Assembly (NCBI RefSeq): GCF_013393185.1
Contig: NZ_QJQX01000036.1
Coordinates: 1-64,000, forward strand
Origin: Sphingobium lactosutens
GTDB taxonomy: Bacteria > Pseudomonadota > Alphaproteobacteria > Sphingomonadales > Sphingomonadaceae
DNA: 64,000 nt
Direction: 5' to 3'
A program made the position numbers and the translations under genes. This document shows positions 8,739-17,265 of the stretch, piece after piece. The notes beneath the pieces are model-generated. The model was not told the DNA's origin. It did not search any database and saw only the letters and a list, made by a program, of their open reading frames with translations. How positions within the stretch are numbered: position 1 is the first letter of the stretch; every line of letters starts with the position of its first letter.

Positions 8739-10649
8739 ATGACCGATATTGCTGAACCCATCTACAAGACCGACGCGCTCATCGCGCAGGATATCGACGA
8801 ATATCTGAAGGTGCATGAGCACAAGACGATGCTGCGCTTCATCACCTGCGGCAGCGTCGACGACGGTAAATCGACGCTGATCGGCCGCCTGCTCTACGAC
8901 AGCAAGATGATCTTCGAGGATCAGCTCGCCGCCCTGGAAGCCGACAGCAAGAAGGTCGGCACCCAGGGGCAGGAGATCGACTTCGCGCTCCTCGTCGACG
9001 GCCTCGCCGCCGAGCGCGAACAGGGCATCACCATCGACGTCGCCTATCGCTTCTTCGCCACTGAAAAGCGCAAGTTCATCGTCGCCGACACGCCGGGCCA
9101 CGAACAATATACGCGCAACATGGTGACGGGCGCGTCCACCGCCGACCTCGCCGTCATCCTGATCGACGCGCGCAAGGGCGTGCTGACCCAGACGCGGCGC
9201 CATAGCTATCTGGCGCACCTGATCGGCATCAAGAATATCGTCCTGGCTATCAACAAGATGGACCTCGTCGACTATGATCAGGCCGTCTATGACGGCATCC
9301 TCAAGGATTATACCGAGTTCGCCAACAGCATCGGCATCAAGGCGTTCACGCCCATCCCGATCTCCGGCTTCAAGGGCGACAATATCACCGGCCCGTCGGC
9401 CAATACGCCCTGGTACAAGGGGCCGGCGCTGATCGAACATCTGGAAACGGTCGAGGTCAACAGTGCGACCGATGCGGAAAAACCCTTCCGCATGCCGGTC
9501 CAGTGGGTCAACCGCCCGAACCTCGACTTCCGCGGCTTTTCGGGCCTGATCGCCACCGGTACGGTGAAGCCGGGCGACGCCGTGCGCGTGCTGCCTTCGG
9601 GCAAGACCAGCACGGTCACGCGCATCGTGACGCTCGGTGGCGATCTCGATCAGGCGGTGGCCGGCCAGTCGGTGACGCTCTGCTTCGCCGACGAGATCGA
9701 CTGTTCGCGCGGCGACGTGATCGCGCTGGCCGACAGTCCGCCCCAGACCGCCGACCAGTTCGAGGCGACCATCGTCTGGATGGCGGACGAGGAAATGCTG
9801 CCGGGCCGCTCCTATTGGCTCAAGATCGGCACACAAACCGTGACCGCCACGATCCAGCAGCCCAAATATCAGGTCAACGTCAACACGATGGAGCATCTGG
9901 CGGCCAAGACGCTGGAGTTGAATGCCATCGGCGTCGCCAACCTGTCGACCGACAAGCAGATCGTGTTCGAGCCTTATGAGGCCAACCGCACGCTGGGCGG
10001 CTTCATCCTGATCGACAAGATCAGCAATGCCACCGTCGCGGCAGGCATGCTGCACTTCTCCCTGCGCCGCGCGCAGAATGTCCACTGGCAGGCAACCGAC
10101 GTCAGCCGCGACTTCCATGCGGGCCTCAAGAACCAGAAGCCCGCCGTGCTGTGGTTCACCGGCCTGTCGGGCGCGGGCAAGTCGACCATCGCCAATCTGG
10201 TCGAGAAGAAGCTGGCGCGGATGAACCGCCACACCTTCCTGCTCGACGGCGACAATGTCCGCCATGGCCTGAACAAGGATCTGGGCTTCACCGATGCCGA
10301 TCGGGTGGAAAATATCCGCCGCGTGGGTGAGGTCGCCAAGCTGATGACCGATGCGGGCCTGATCGTCATCACCGCCTTCATCTCGCCCTTCCGGTCGGAA
10401 CGCGACATGGTGCGGCAGATGATGCAGCCGGGCGAGTTCGTCGAGGTGCATATCGACACGCCGCTGGCCGATGCGGAGGCGCGCGACGTCAAGGGTCTCT
10501 ACAAGAAAGCGCGATCGGGTGAACTGAAGAACTTCACCGGCATCGATAGCCCCTATGAGGCGCCGCATGACCCGGAAATCCACATCGACACGACCAGCCT
10601 TACCGCCGAAGAAGCGGCTGATCTGATCGTTGCGAGGTTGATCCCATGA
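8739..10649 (+). CDS. cysN: Bifunctional sulfate adenylyltransferase subunit 1 / adenylylsulfate kinase
   Basis: A CysN-CysC fusion of 636 residues. The N-terminal half is the GTPase subunit of ATP sulfurylase, with G1 GSVDDGKST (residues 38-46), G3 [12 protein letters not shown] and G4 NKMDL. The C-terminal part from about residue 465 is APS kinase, with Walker [10 protein letters not shown] (about 473) and [17 protein letters not shown]. Together with CysD it carries sulfate to PAPS. The ATG at 8739 ([19 protein letters not shown]) is chosen because the earlier in-frame start lies in the family A repeat. The cysQ ATG overlaps its stop. Confidence 0.96.
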   Translation: MTDIAEPIYKTDALIAQDIDEYLKVHEHKTMLRFITCGSVDDGKSTLIGRLLYDSKMIFEDQLAALEADSKKVGTQGQEIDFALLVDGLAAEREQGITIDVAYRFFATEKRKFIVADTPGHEQYTRNMVTGASTADLAVILIDARKGVLTQTRRHSYLAHLIGIKNIVLAINKMDLVDYDQAVYDGILKDYTEFANSIGIKAFTPIPISGFKGDNITGPSANTPWYKGPALIEHLETVEVNSATDAEKPFRMPVQWVNRPNLDFRGFSGLIATGTVKPGDAVRVLPSGKTSTVTRIVTLGGDLDQAVAGQSVTLCFADEIDCSRGDVIALADSPPQTADQFEATIVWMADEEMLPGRSYWLKIGTQTVTATIQQPKYQVNVNTMEHLAAKTLELNAIGVANLSTDKQIVFEPYEANRTLGGFILIDKISNATVAAGMLHFSLRRAQNVHWQATDVSRDFHAGLKNQKPAVLWFTGLSGAGKSTIANLVEKKLARMNRHTFLLDGDNVRHGLNKDLGFTDADRVENIRRVGEVAKLMTDAGLIVITAFISPFRSERDMVRQMMQPGEFVEVHIDTPLADAEARDVKGLYKKARSGELKNFTGIDSPYEAPHDPEIHIDTTSLTAEEAADLIVARLIP

Positions 10650-11437
10650 GTGAGGCGCAGAACAACGCCACGATGACCGACGCCGATCTTGCCGCCCATC
10701 TCGCCGATGTGGCGGGGCGCATCCTGGTCGAGGTTCGATCTTCCGGGCTGTTCAGCGCCAAGGCGCTGGGCAAGGCGGGCGACCAGACCGCCAACCAGTT
10801 CCTCTGCCACGCCCTGCGCGAAGTGCGGCCCGAGGACGGGCTGCTGTCGGAGGAGGAGAAGGACAATCCCGCGCGGCTCGACAAGAGCCGGGTATGGATC
10901 GTTGATCCGGTCGATGGCACCCGCGAATATGGCGAGGAACGGTCCGACTGGGCCGTCCATGTCGGCATGGCGATCGACGGGGTGCCGGCAATCGGTGCGG
11001 TGGCGCTGCCGGGACTGGACCTCGATGGATCAGGGGGGGGCACGGTGCTGCGGTCGGACCAGCCGCGCCCAGTGCCGCCCGCGCCCGAAAAGCTGCGCAT
11101 GGTCGTCAGCCGCACCCGCCCCGCTGCCGAAGCGGTCGCGGTGGCGCAGGCGCTGGATGCCGAACTGGTCCCGATGGGCAGCGCCGGGGCAAAGGCCATG
11201 GCGGTGATCCTGGGACAGGCCGACATCTATCTCCACTCGGGCGGCCAATATGAGTGGGACAGCATGGCCCCGGCCGCCGTCGCGCTCGCCCATGGCCTTC
11301 ATGCGAGCCGCATCGACGGCAGCTCGCTGGTCTACAACCGGAGCGACGTCTACCTGCCCGACCTGCTCATCTGTCGAAAGGAACATGCCGACGCGGTGCT
11401 GGGCCATATCGCCGCGCTGGCGAAGGACGCCGCCTGA
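10646..11437 (+). CDS. cysQ: 3'(2'),5'-bisphosphate nucleotidase
   Basis: Inositol-monophosphatase-fold phosphatase that hydrolyses PAP (or PAPS), keeping PAP from accumulating after sulfotransfer or PAPS reduction. Metal-binding motifs are [21 protein letters not shown] (residues about 85-96) and [14 protein letters not shown] near residue 208. Length is 263 residues. Its ATG overlaps the cysNC stop by 4 nt, so the two are translationally coupled. A run of glycines ([12 protein letters not shown]) is a short linker variation. It converges on the glycosyltransferase with only 25 bp between the ends. Confidence 0.93.
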   Translation: MSEAQNNATMTDADLAAHLADVAGRILVEVRSSGLFSAKALGKAGDQTANQFLCHALREVRPEDGLLSEEEKDNPARLDKSRVWIVDPVDGTREYGEERSDWAVHVGMAIDGVPAIGAVALPGLDLDGSGGGTVLRSDQPRPVPPAPEKLRMVVSRTRPAAEAVAVAQALDAELVPMGSAGAKAMAVILGQADIYLHSGGQYEWDSMAPAAVALAHGLHASRIDGSSLVYNRSDVYLPDLLICRKEHADAVLGHIAALAKDAA

Positions 11438-11462
11438 TATCCAAGCGGCCGGGCGATCTGCA

Positions 11463-12587
11463 TCACTCGGCCAGCAAACGGTCGATCAGCCTGCCCCAGG
11501 CGGCCGATACCGCCTCCATGCCAAATTGATCGATACGATGGCCCGGCCGGATTCGGGTCGCGGGATCGATCTGTAGGGCGATGGCCTGCGCCATAGCCTG
11601 TGCATCGGCCGGGTCGACCAGCAGGCCATGGCGGCCGTCATCGAGAAGCTGTGCCGCATTGCCCGCGCTGACCGACGCGATGCACGGTGCATCGACCGCC
11701 ATAGCCTCCAGCAGCACATTGGCCGTCCCTTCCCACCAGGATGGCAGCACGAAGGCATCGCAACGGGCCAGCCAGGGGAAGACATTATCGACCGTGCCCG
11801 GCAGAGCGAGATCATCGGCGACGCCGAGTTGGCGGGCTTGGGCCATCAGCGTCGCGCGCGCAGCGTCGCGGCTTTCGCCCAGGATGATGAGGCGGGCATG
11901 CTGCCGCTGGCGGAGCAGCGCGAAGGCTTGGAGCAGCGTGCCAAAGTTCTTTTGCGGCGCAAGGCGACCAATGGCGAGCAGCGCCGGCACGTCCCCGCCG
12001 AGCCAGGGGTGCGGCACATCCGTGCCGATCCGCTCTCGCGCGGCCACCGCATCGATGCCATTGGCAATGACGCTCGACCGGTCCTCCTGCGCGGCACGGG
12101 CGAAAGCCGGCGTTTCCGCAAGGGTCGGTGACACCAGCACCAGATGCGCGGCATCGGCCGCGACCAACCGCATCATGGCGCTCCGCACCTGACGGGACAG
12201 GCCATGGGACGGCGCACCGCGCCGCATGATGTCGTTGCTGATGCGATAGACCCGCTTGACGCCGGCGACGCCGCGACTGCCGGCCCAGGCCACGCCATGA
12301 CCATGATTGCCGGCGGAAATCAATATCGCCGGCCGTTTCCCCAGCAGATGGCGGCGCAATGCCAGCGCCGCCTGCCCCTTTTCCAGCAGGCGCGACCGGC
12401 ACGCATCGGACAGCAATGCGCGATGGGAAACGCCGGGCACGGCATCCCCTCCCGGCAGGGCCGTCACCAGTTGCACCCGATGCCCCCGCGCGGCGAGATC
12501 GGCCGCGATCAGGCGCGCATTGCGCACCACGCCCGTCGCGACCAGCGCATGGACGTAAACGCAGATCAACGGCCGCGCCGGTCCCAT
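11463..12587 (-). CDS. Glycosyltransferase family 4 (GT-B)
   Basis: Retaining GT-B glycosyltransferase, probably using a nucleotide sugar to extend a surface glycan or glycolipid on the cytoplasmic face. The C-terminal donor domain shows LLAIGRLAPQKNFGTLLQAF and the EX7E-type motif EGTANVLLEAMAVDAPCIAS. The N-terminal acceptor domain begins ICVYVHALVATGVVRNARLIA. Length is 374 residues with no transmembrane segment. It is the last gene of a four-gene minus-strand set, and its ATG lies inside the 3' end of the preceding ATP-grasp gene (22-nt overlap), indicating coupling. Sugar and acceptor are unknown. Confidence 0.85.
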   Translation of the reverse strand: MGPARPLICVYVHALVATGVVRNARLIAADLAARGHRVQLVTALPGGDAVPGVSHRALLSDACRSRLLEKGQAALALRRHLLGKRPAILISAGNHGHGVAWAGSRGVAGVKRVYRISNDIMRRGAPSHGLSRQVRSAMMRLVAADAAHLVLVSPTLAETPAFARAAQEDRSSVIANGIDAVAARERIGTDVPHPWLGGDVPALLAIGRLAPQKNFGTLLQAFALLRQRQHARLIILGESRDAARATLMAQARQLGVADDLALPGTVDNVFPWLARCDAFVLPSWWEGTANVLLEAMAVDAPCIASVSAGNAAQLLDDGRHGLLVDPADAQAMAQAIALQIDPATRIRPGHRIDQFGMEAVSAAWGRLIDRLLAE

Positions 12588-13651
12588 TGCACCACCGCTG
12601 CGCCGCGCCAGCGCTCGATCGAAACCTGTTCCAGATGATGGCGATAAAGCGCGCCCAGCCGGGTGTCGGCCAGCCCCTGCCCGCTCACCAACTGGAGAAT
12701 GTCGGTGCCGGGATTCCAGTTGCCCTCGACCAGCATCGGGCCGTCGCTGGTCAGGCCGATGTCCCAGCCGATCACGGTGAAACCTGCGAAGGCCAGATGC
12801 GCGCGGCAGGCCAGCGCGATCGCCTCCGCCAGATCAGGAACGAGCGTGCCGGCGATGGCCGCACCGGTGGTCGGATGCCGGTCATGGGCGGTCGGCTTGT
12901 CGCTGCCTCCCAGCCAGGCGGTCAGGCACCGCCCCTGATCGTCGATCCCCAGCACCAGATTGCCGGCGTTGAAATTGTCGACCGGCCGCGCGCCGCCCGC
13001 CGACAGGCGCAGCGCCAGAGCGCAGGCTTCGGGTGCACCCGTCTCGTCCAGACAGGTCACGACACGCAGGGTCGGGAGCGCTCCCGGTGACAGGTCCGCC
13101 AGCGCCGCATGGGTCGGCAAGCGCCGCTGGATCACACCACCCGCCTGCCACAAGGCCCGCAACCGGGCCTGCAACCTGTCATTGGCGATCAGGCCATCCG
13201 CGCCTTGCCAGCCATCGGCACCGCGCCGGAAGCGTTCCACGCCCTGCCCTTTGGAGCGGAAGCTGGGCTTGGCGATGATGTCGCTTTCGTTGGCCAGCCA
13301 CGCGTCCAGATCGTCGCGCATGGGGTCGCACGCCGTCGCGACCGGCAGGCCCACCTGCTGCGCGACTTGCGCAAACAACTGCTTGTTCTTGAGCGGATTG
13401 GCGGCAATCGGGAAAGCCCCCGGATTGAGCAATCGGTGCACCCCCTTGCGATCGCGCATCGACAGGCCCGCGCGCCGCACGGCATCGGGCAGCAGGTTTC
13501 GCTCCGACGACGACCAGCCACCCCGCCCCGCCCTTGCGAGCAGGCCGGCAAGGGTGCGCGCGCCGAGCGGCCAATGCCGGCGCAGCCCGGCATGATAAGC
13601 TGCGAGCAGGCTATTCTCGTCCCGGTGCGGAACCGCGCGGATAGTGAGCAA
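12566..13651 (-). CDS. Sugar-transfer-associated ATP-grasp protein
   Basis: Resembles the ATP-grasp family that co-occurs with polysaccharide genes (Pfam ATPgrasp_6, from memory). Such proteins are presumed carboxylate-amine ligases, but no reaction is established. ATP-binding and metal motifs are seen in DIIAKPSFRSKGQGVERF, the hinge before IQRRLPTHAAL and the C-terminal GWDIGLTSDGPMLVEGNWNPG. Length is 361 residues. It sits between a nucleotidyltransferase and a GT4 enzyme. It starts 3 bp after the nucleotidyltransferase stop, so it is cotranscribed. Confidence 0.8.
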   Translation of the reverse strand: MLTIRAVPHRDENSLLAAYHAGLRRHWPLGARTLAGLLARAGRGGWSSSERNLLPDAVRRAGLSMRDRKGVHRLLNPGAFPIAANPLKNKQLFAQVAQQVGLPVATACDPMRDDLDAWLANESDIIAKPSFRSKGQGVERFRRGADGWQGADGLIANDRLQARLRALWQAGGVIQRRLPTHAALADLSPGALPTLRVVTCLDETGAPEACALALRLSAGGARPVDNFNAGNLVLGIDDQGRCLTAWLGGSDKPTAHDRHPTTGAAIAGTLVPDLAEAIALACRAHLAFAGFTVIGWDIGLTSDGPMLVEGNWNPGTDILQLVSGQGLADTRLGALYRHHLEQVSIERWRGAAVVQWDRRGR

Positions 13652-13654
13652 ATT

Positions 13655-14464
13655 CTACTCCGCCGCCTGCATCAGGGCGGCGCGCTGGTCCAGTACCTGT
13701 GTCGCGACGCCGTGCGTGCGCGCATTGTCGACATCGATCGCGACCGCGCCATCCGATAGGATCACCGGCGCGACCGTCATGCGGAAACGGCGCGAGAAGC
13801 GCTCGAACGTAGCCGCCAACGTGCCGAGGCCGAACCGGAAGCGGATGAGGTTCATGAGGCCAAAGGTGCCGATGATGCGCATCGGATGCTTCACGAACTG
13901 CCCGCCGGTGCGGAAGGTCTCCGCCGCCGCCAGCGCCGCACGATCCTTCAGCCAATAGCTGTTGCAGTTGGAATAGCTGTCTTCGGAAAAGCGGTAGAAT
14001 TTCCGCTGCCCTTCCGGATGCGCCGCCAGCACGGATTCGCGCCGGGTGAAGGCGACAGCCGCGTCCGCGCTCTGCGCCTTGCAGCCGTCCAGCATCTCGG
14101 CAATGGCGGACGGGGTCAGCAGCACATTGTCGGCGGTGGTGATGAGCAACGGGAACTGTGCGCCCTCCGCCGCCGCCAGCACCGAATCGACCAGGTTGGG
14201 GCGAGCCGCGACCGGCACCAGCCGCCCGGTCGAGATCAGACCGCGCAGTTGCGCCAGCCCCTCCAGCACCGCCGGTTCCTCGATAGCGACGCGAATTTCG
14301 CCGATCCGATCGCTCTTCGCCAGCGCGTCGATGACATGGACCAGCATCGGCTGGCCCGCCACCGGCACCAGGCATTTATGGGTGACACCCGCTTCGAGCG
14401 CGAGCGGATCGGTCGCCCCATCGCGCTTGCCGGCCAGCACAAGGGCTGTCGTCATGCCACCCAT
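13655..14464 (-). CDS. MobA-like NTP-transferase domain protein
   Basis: Nucleotidyltransferase of the NTP_transf_3 / sugar-nucleotidyltransferase superfamily. The N-terminus TTALVLAGKRDGA, then HKCLVPVAGQPMLVHVIDAL, is the NTP-binding loop. ITTADNVLLTPSAI supplies the metal-binding acidic residue, and AIDVDNARTHGVA matches the C-terminal DVDT-type motif. The 269-residue length fits a single-domain enzyme activating a phosphorylated small molecule as an NDP or NMP conjugate. Which molecule is unknown. It may start at ATG 14464 or three codons later. The preceding gene's stop is directly upstream. Confidence 0.8.
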   Translation of the reverse strand: MGGMTTALVLAGKRDGATDPLALEAGVTHKCLVPVAGQPMLVHVIDALAKSDRIGEIRVAIEEPAVLEGLAQLRGLISTGRLVPVAARPNLVDSVLAAAEGAQFPLLITTADNVLLTPSAIAEMLDGCKAQSADAAVAFTRRESVLAAHPEGQRKFYRFSEDSYSNCNSYWLKDRAALAAAETFRTGGQFVKHPMRIIGTFGLMNLIRFRFGLGTLAATFERFSRRFRMTVAPVILSDGAVAIDVDNARTHGVATQVLDQRAALMQAAE

Positions 14465-14465
14465 G

Positions 14466-15497
14466 TCAGGCAGCGACCCGCATCGGTGCTTCGGTCAACA
14501 GCCCCTGCCGTTCCAGGCTGTGGCCGATGATGGTTTCGACCAAGGTCTGGTGATCGACGCCGATCGAGCGGGCGGAGCGCGAGATCGTCTTCTTCGACCA
14601 GAGGTTGCACGACAGGTTTACTTCCATGAACTGCACCGCACCGCTCACCGGATCATAGCGAAACTCGAAGCGGCCATAGTCGAACGGCCAGAGTTCGGGC
14701 AACAGCCGACGGGTCATGTCCTCCAGCTGGCCGAGCAACACGCGATCCTCGACCAACACCAGCGGATCGTCGCCCGCGTCGATCAGGCCACGCTTTTCCT
14801 CATGGCTGCGCGCACGGTGGGGGTCGGCGGGAACATACATCATCGGCGGCAATATCCAGGGCTGGCCGCCGCTGCCGCCCACCACCGGGACGGCGACGTC
14901 AAGCAGCGGCGCCCATGCCTCGACCAGCGCGTCATGGCCTTCGCCATGGAGATAGTCGATCTGCGCCTGCGCCTGCGTCCAGCTGTCGACCATGGCGAGG
15001 CCCCATGAGGCAGAAGAGGCATTGGGTTTCACCACCAGCCGCTCTGCGCGGAAAGCGGGTTCGGCGGGCAGGCCGCCGCGACGGAAGATCTGCGCATCCA
15101 TGGTCGGCACGCCATGGGCGCGAGCGATCAGCTTGCTGAGATATTTGTCGTCCGACACGCCGCGCAGGATCGGGCTGGCGCCCATATGCGGCACGTCGCG
15201 CCAGCTCAGCAGCAGCGGCGCCATCATCTCGCTATTCTGGAAGCCCCCGCGATTGAGCAGGGTGACGACGAAGTCGACATCGGGCCGCTCGAACAGCGAT
15301 TCGTAGCTGTTGGCGATGCGGATGTTGAGGCCGATATCCTCCAGCGTCGTGCGCATCTCATGATGGTAGATGGCATGATTGCCGTCCACCATGTCAGGCG
15401 CGCCGGTCGCCCGCGCATGCTTGGCGAGGAAGAGGACGCGCAGCCGGGCCTTGTCGGCCGGGGAAATGCGCACGCAACGGTCGATATGGTTCAGCAT
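14466..15497 (-). CDS. D-alanine-D-alanine-ligase-like ATP-grasp enzyme
   Basis: ATP-grasp ligase of 343 residues whose second half matches Ddl-type enzymes: ERLVVKPNASSASWG (ATP-binding lysine), FDYGRFEFRYDP and the metal site FMEVNLSCNLWSKKTISR. The N-terminal third (VLFLAKHARATGAPDMVDGN, then FVVTLLNRGGFQNSEMM) is a preATP-grasp domain that is not a Ddl substrate site I recognise. It is the first gene of the minus-strand cluster, so it probably makes or attaches a peptide-like or amino-acid substituent used by the downstream enzymes. A true cell-wall Ddl is expected elsewhere, next to murB/murC. Confidence 0.78.
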   Translation of the reverse strand: MLNHIDRCVRISPADKARLRVLFLAKHARATGAPDMVDGNHAIYHHEMRTTLEDIGLNIRIANSYESLFERPDVDFVVTLLNRGGFQNSEMMAPLLLSWRDVPHMGASPILRGVSDDKYLSKLIARAHGVPTMDAQIFRRGGLPAEPAFRAERLVVKPNASSASWGLAMVDSWTQAQAQIDYLHGEGHDALVEAWAPLLDVAVPVVGGSGGQPWILPPMMYVPADPHRARSHEEKRGLIDAGDDPLVLVEDRVLLGQLEDMTRRLLPELWPFDYGRFEFRYDPVSGAVQFMEVNLSCNLWSKKTISRSARSIGVDHQTLVETIIGHSLERQGLLTEAPMRVAA

Positions 15498-15514
15498 GCG
15501 GGCCTTTTGCCCGC
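15498..15514 (-). other. Hairpin abutting the start codon of the ATP-grasp cluster
   Basis: Reading on the minus strand, GCGGGC, loop AAAAG, GCCCGC ends immediately before the ATG of the first cluster gene. No separate ribosome-binding site is visible, and the only AGG is inside this structure, so the hairpin could limit translation initiation. Confidence 0.35.
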
Positions 15515-15599
15515 GCCGCGTGACATCGTCTTGACCGCGCGATGACGCCGCCGCGACGACACGGAGGCATGGTCATGACGATGGCATGACGGGAGAATG

Positions 15600-17222
15600 T
15601 CAGCCGGCGGAGATCGCCAGCGCGACGCCCTCTGCCACCTTGATGCCGTCGATCGCCGCGGACAGGATGCCGCCGGCATAGCCCGCGCCCTCGCCGGCCG
15701 GGTACAAACCCGCGACGTTGAGGCTCTGTAAATCCTTGCCGCGCGTGATGCGCAGCGGGGAGGATGTTCGGGTTTCGACCCCCGTCATCACCGCATCGGG
15801 ATGGTCGTAATGGGCCAGTTGCCGGCCGAAGACGGGCAGCGCCTCACGAAACGCCTCGATCACGAAGCCGGGCAAGCATTGCGACAGGTCGGTCGGGGTG
15901 ACGCCGGGCTTGTAGGAGGGCGTGACGGAGCCGAGCGCGGTCGAGGGGCGCCCGGCGAGAAAATCGCCCACCGTCTGCCCCGGTGCCCAGTAGCTGGAGC
16001 CGCCCGCGACATAGGCCAGGCTTTCCCAATGGCGCTGGAAATCGATGCCGGCCAGCGGCCCGCCGGGATAATCGCGCTCCGGGTCGATGCCGACCACCAG
16101 TCCCGAATTGGCGTTGAATTCGGCGCGGCTATACTGGCTCATGCCGTTGGTGACGACGCGGCCCTCCTCCGACGTGGCGGCGACCACGCGGCCGCCGGGA
16201 CACATGCAGAAACTGTAGACGGTGCGGCCGTTGGCGCAATGATGGGCCAGGCTGTAGGCCGCCGCGCCCAGATCCGGATGCCCGGCGCAATTGCCGTAGC
16301 GCGCGCGGTCGACCCAGCTTTGCGGATGTTCGATGCGCACGCCGATGGAGAAGGGCTTGGCCTCCATGTGGACGCCCTGGCGGTGGAGCATCTCGAAGGT
16401 CGGGCGGGCGCTGTGGCCGACCGCCATGACGACATGGTCGGTCTCGATCACGCTGCCGTCATGGATGACGAGGCCGCGCATCTTCTGCGTGCCGTCTCCC
16501 TGCCGTTCCAGCACGAGATCGTCGACGCGATGCTGCCAGCGATATTCGCCGCCCAGCGATTCGATCTGGCGGCGCATCGACTCCACCATCGAAACGAGGC
16601 GGAAGGTGCCGATATGGGGATGTGCTTCCCAGAGAATATCGTCGGGCGCGCCGGCGGCGACGAATTCCTCCAGCACCTTGCGGCCGAGGGAACGGGGGTC
16701 TTTTACCCGGCAATAGAGCTTGCCGTCGGAGAAGGTGCCCGCCCCGCCCTCACCGAACTGGACGTTGGAATCGGGATTGAGTTCGGCTCGACGCCACAGC
16801 CCCCAGGTATCCTTGGTCCGCTCGCGCACCACCTTGCCGCGATCGAGGATGATCGGCTTGAAACCCATCTGCGCGAGGATGAGGCCCGCGAACAGGCCGC
16901 ACGGTCCCGCGCCGATCACCACCGGCCGCTTGCCCTGCCAGCCTTCGGGCACATGGGCGACGAACTTGTAGCTGGTGTCGGGCGTCGGGCGGACGTCATG
17001 GTCGGCGGCGAAGCGATCCAGCACGGCGGTTTCGTCGGTCAGGTCGACGTCAACTGTATAGACCAGCTGGATCGCATTCTTCCGCCGCGCGTCATTGCCG
17101 CGCCGGACAACACTGTGGCCAAGCAGCTCATGCGGTTCGAGGCCGAGGCGCTCGCAGATGGCGACGGGCATCGCCTCGGCCGGGTGGTCGAGGGGCAGTT
17201 TCAGGCCGGAAAGACGGATCAT
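15600..17222 (-). CDS. FAD/NAD(P)-dependent oxidoreductase (COG2509-type)
   Basis: Flavoprotein of 540 residues. An N-terminal extension of about 100 residues (MIRLSGLKLPLDHPAEAMPV, then DARRKNAIQLVYTVDVDL) precedes the FAD site VVIGAGPCGLFAGLILAQMG. The C-terminal FAD motif is GLYPAGEGAGYAGGILSAAIDG. FGEGGAGTFSDGKLYCR and CMCPGGRVVAATSEEGRVV are typical of this uncharacterised dehydrogenase family. ATG 17222 is chosen because it gives the family N-terminus. The frame extends upstream into the TonB-receptor gene. It starts 43 bp after that gene on the same strand. Substrate unknown. Confidence 0.82.
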   Translation of the reverse strand: MIRLSGLKLPLDHPAEAMPVAICERLGLEPHELLGHSVVRRGNDARRKNAIQLVYTVDVDLTDETAVLDRFAADHDVRPTPDTSYKFVAHVPEGWQGKRPVVIGAGPCGLFAGLILAQMGFKPIILDRGKVVRERTKDTWGLWRRAELNPDSNVQFGEGGAGTFSDGKLYCRVKDPRSLGRKVLEEFVAAGAPDDILWEAHPHIGTFRLVSMVESMRRQIESLGGEYRWQHRVDDLVLERQGDGTQKMRGLVIHDGSVIETDHVVMAVGHSARPTFEMLHRQGVHMEAKPFSIGVRIEHPQSWVDRARYGNCAGHPDLGAAAYSLAHHCANGRTVYSFCMCPGGRVVAATSEEGRVVTNGMSQYSRAEFNANSGLVVGIDPERDYPGGPLAGIDFQRHWESLAYVAGGSSYWAPGQTVGDFLAGRPSTALGSVTPSYKPGVTPTDLSQCLPGFVIEAFREALPVFGRQLAHYDHPDAVMTGVETRTSSPLRITRGKDLQSLNVAGLYPAGEGAGYAGGILSAAIDGIKVAEGVALAISAG

Positions 17223-17265
17223 CGCCGCCCCATAGTCCTTCCCGGCCTGAAAAACCATTCCCCTC

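Noticed and set aside
8616..10583. A 655-codon minus-strand frame opposite cysNC
   Set aside because: Exact antisense shadow of a gene with clear GTPase and kinase motifs; no recognisable domain or start.
14466..15497. Calling the ATP-grasp gene ddl (cell-wall D-Ala-D-Ala ligase)
   Set aside because: Only the ATP-grasp half resembles Ddl; the N-terminal domain and gene context (nucleotidyltransferase, GT4) differ and no mur/fts genes are nearby.
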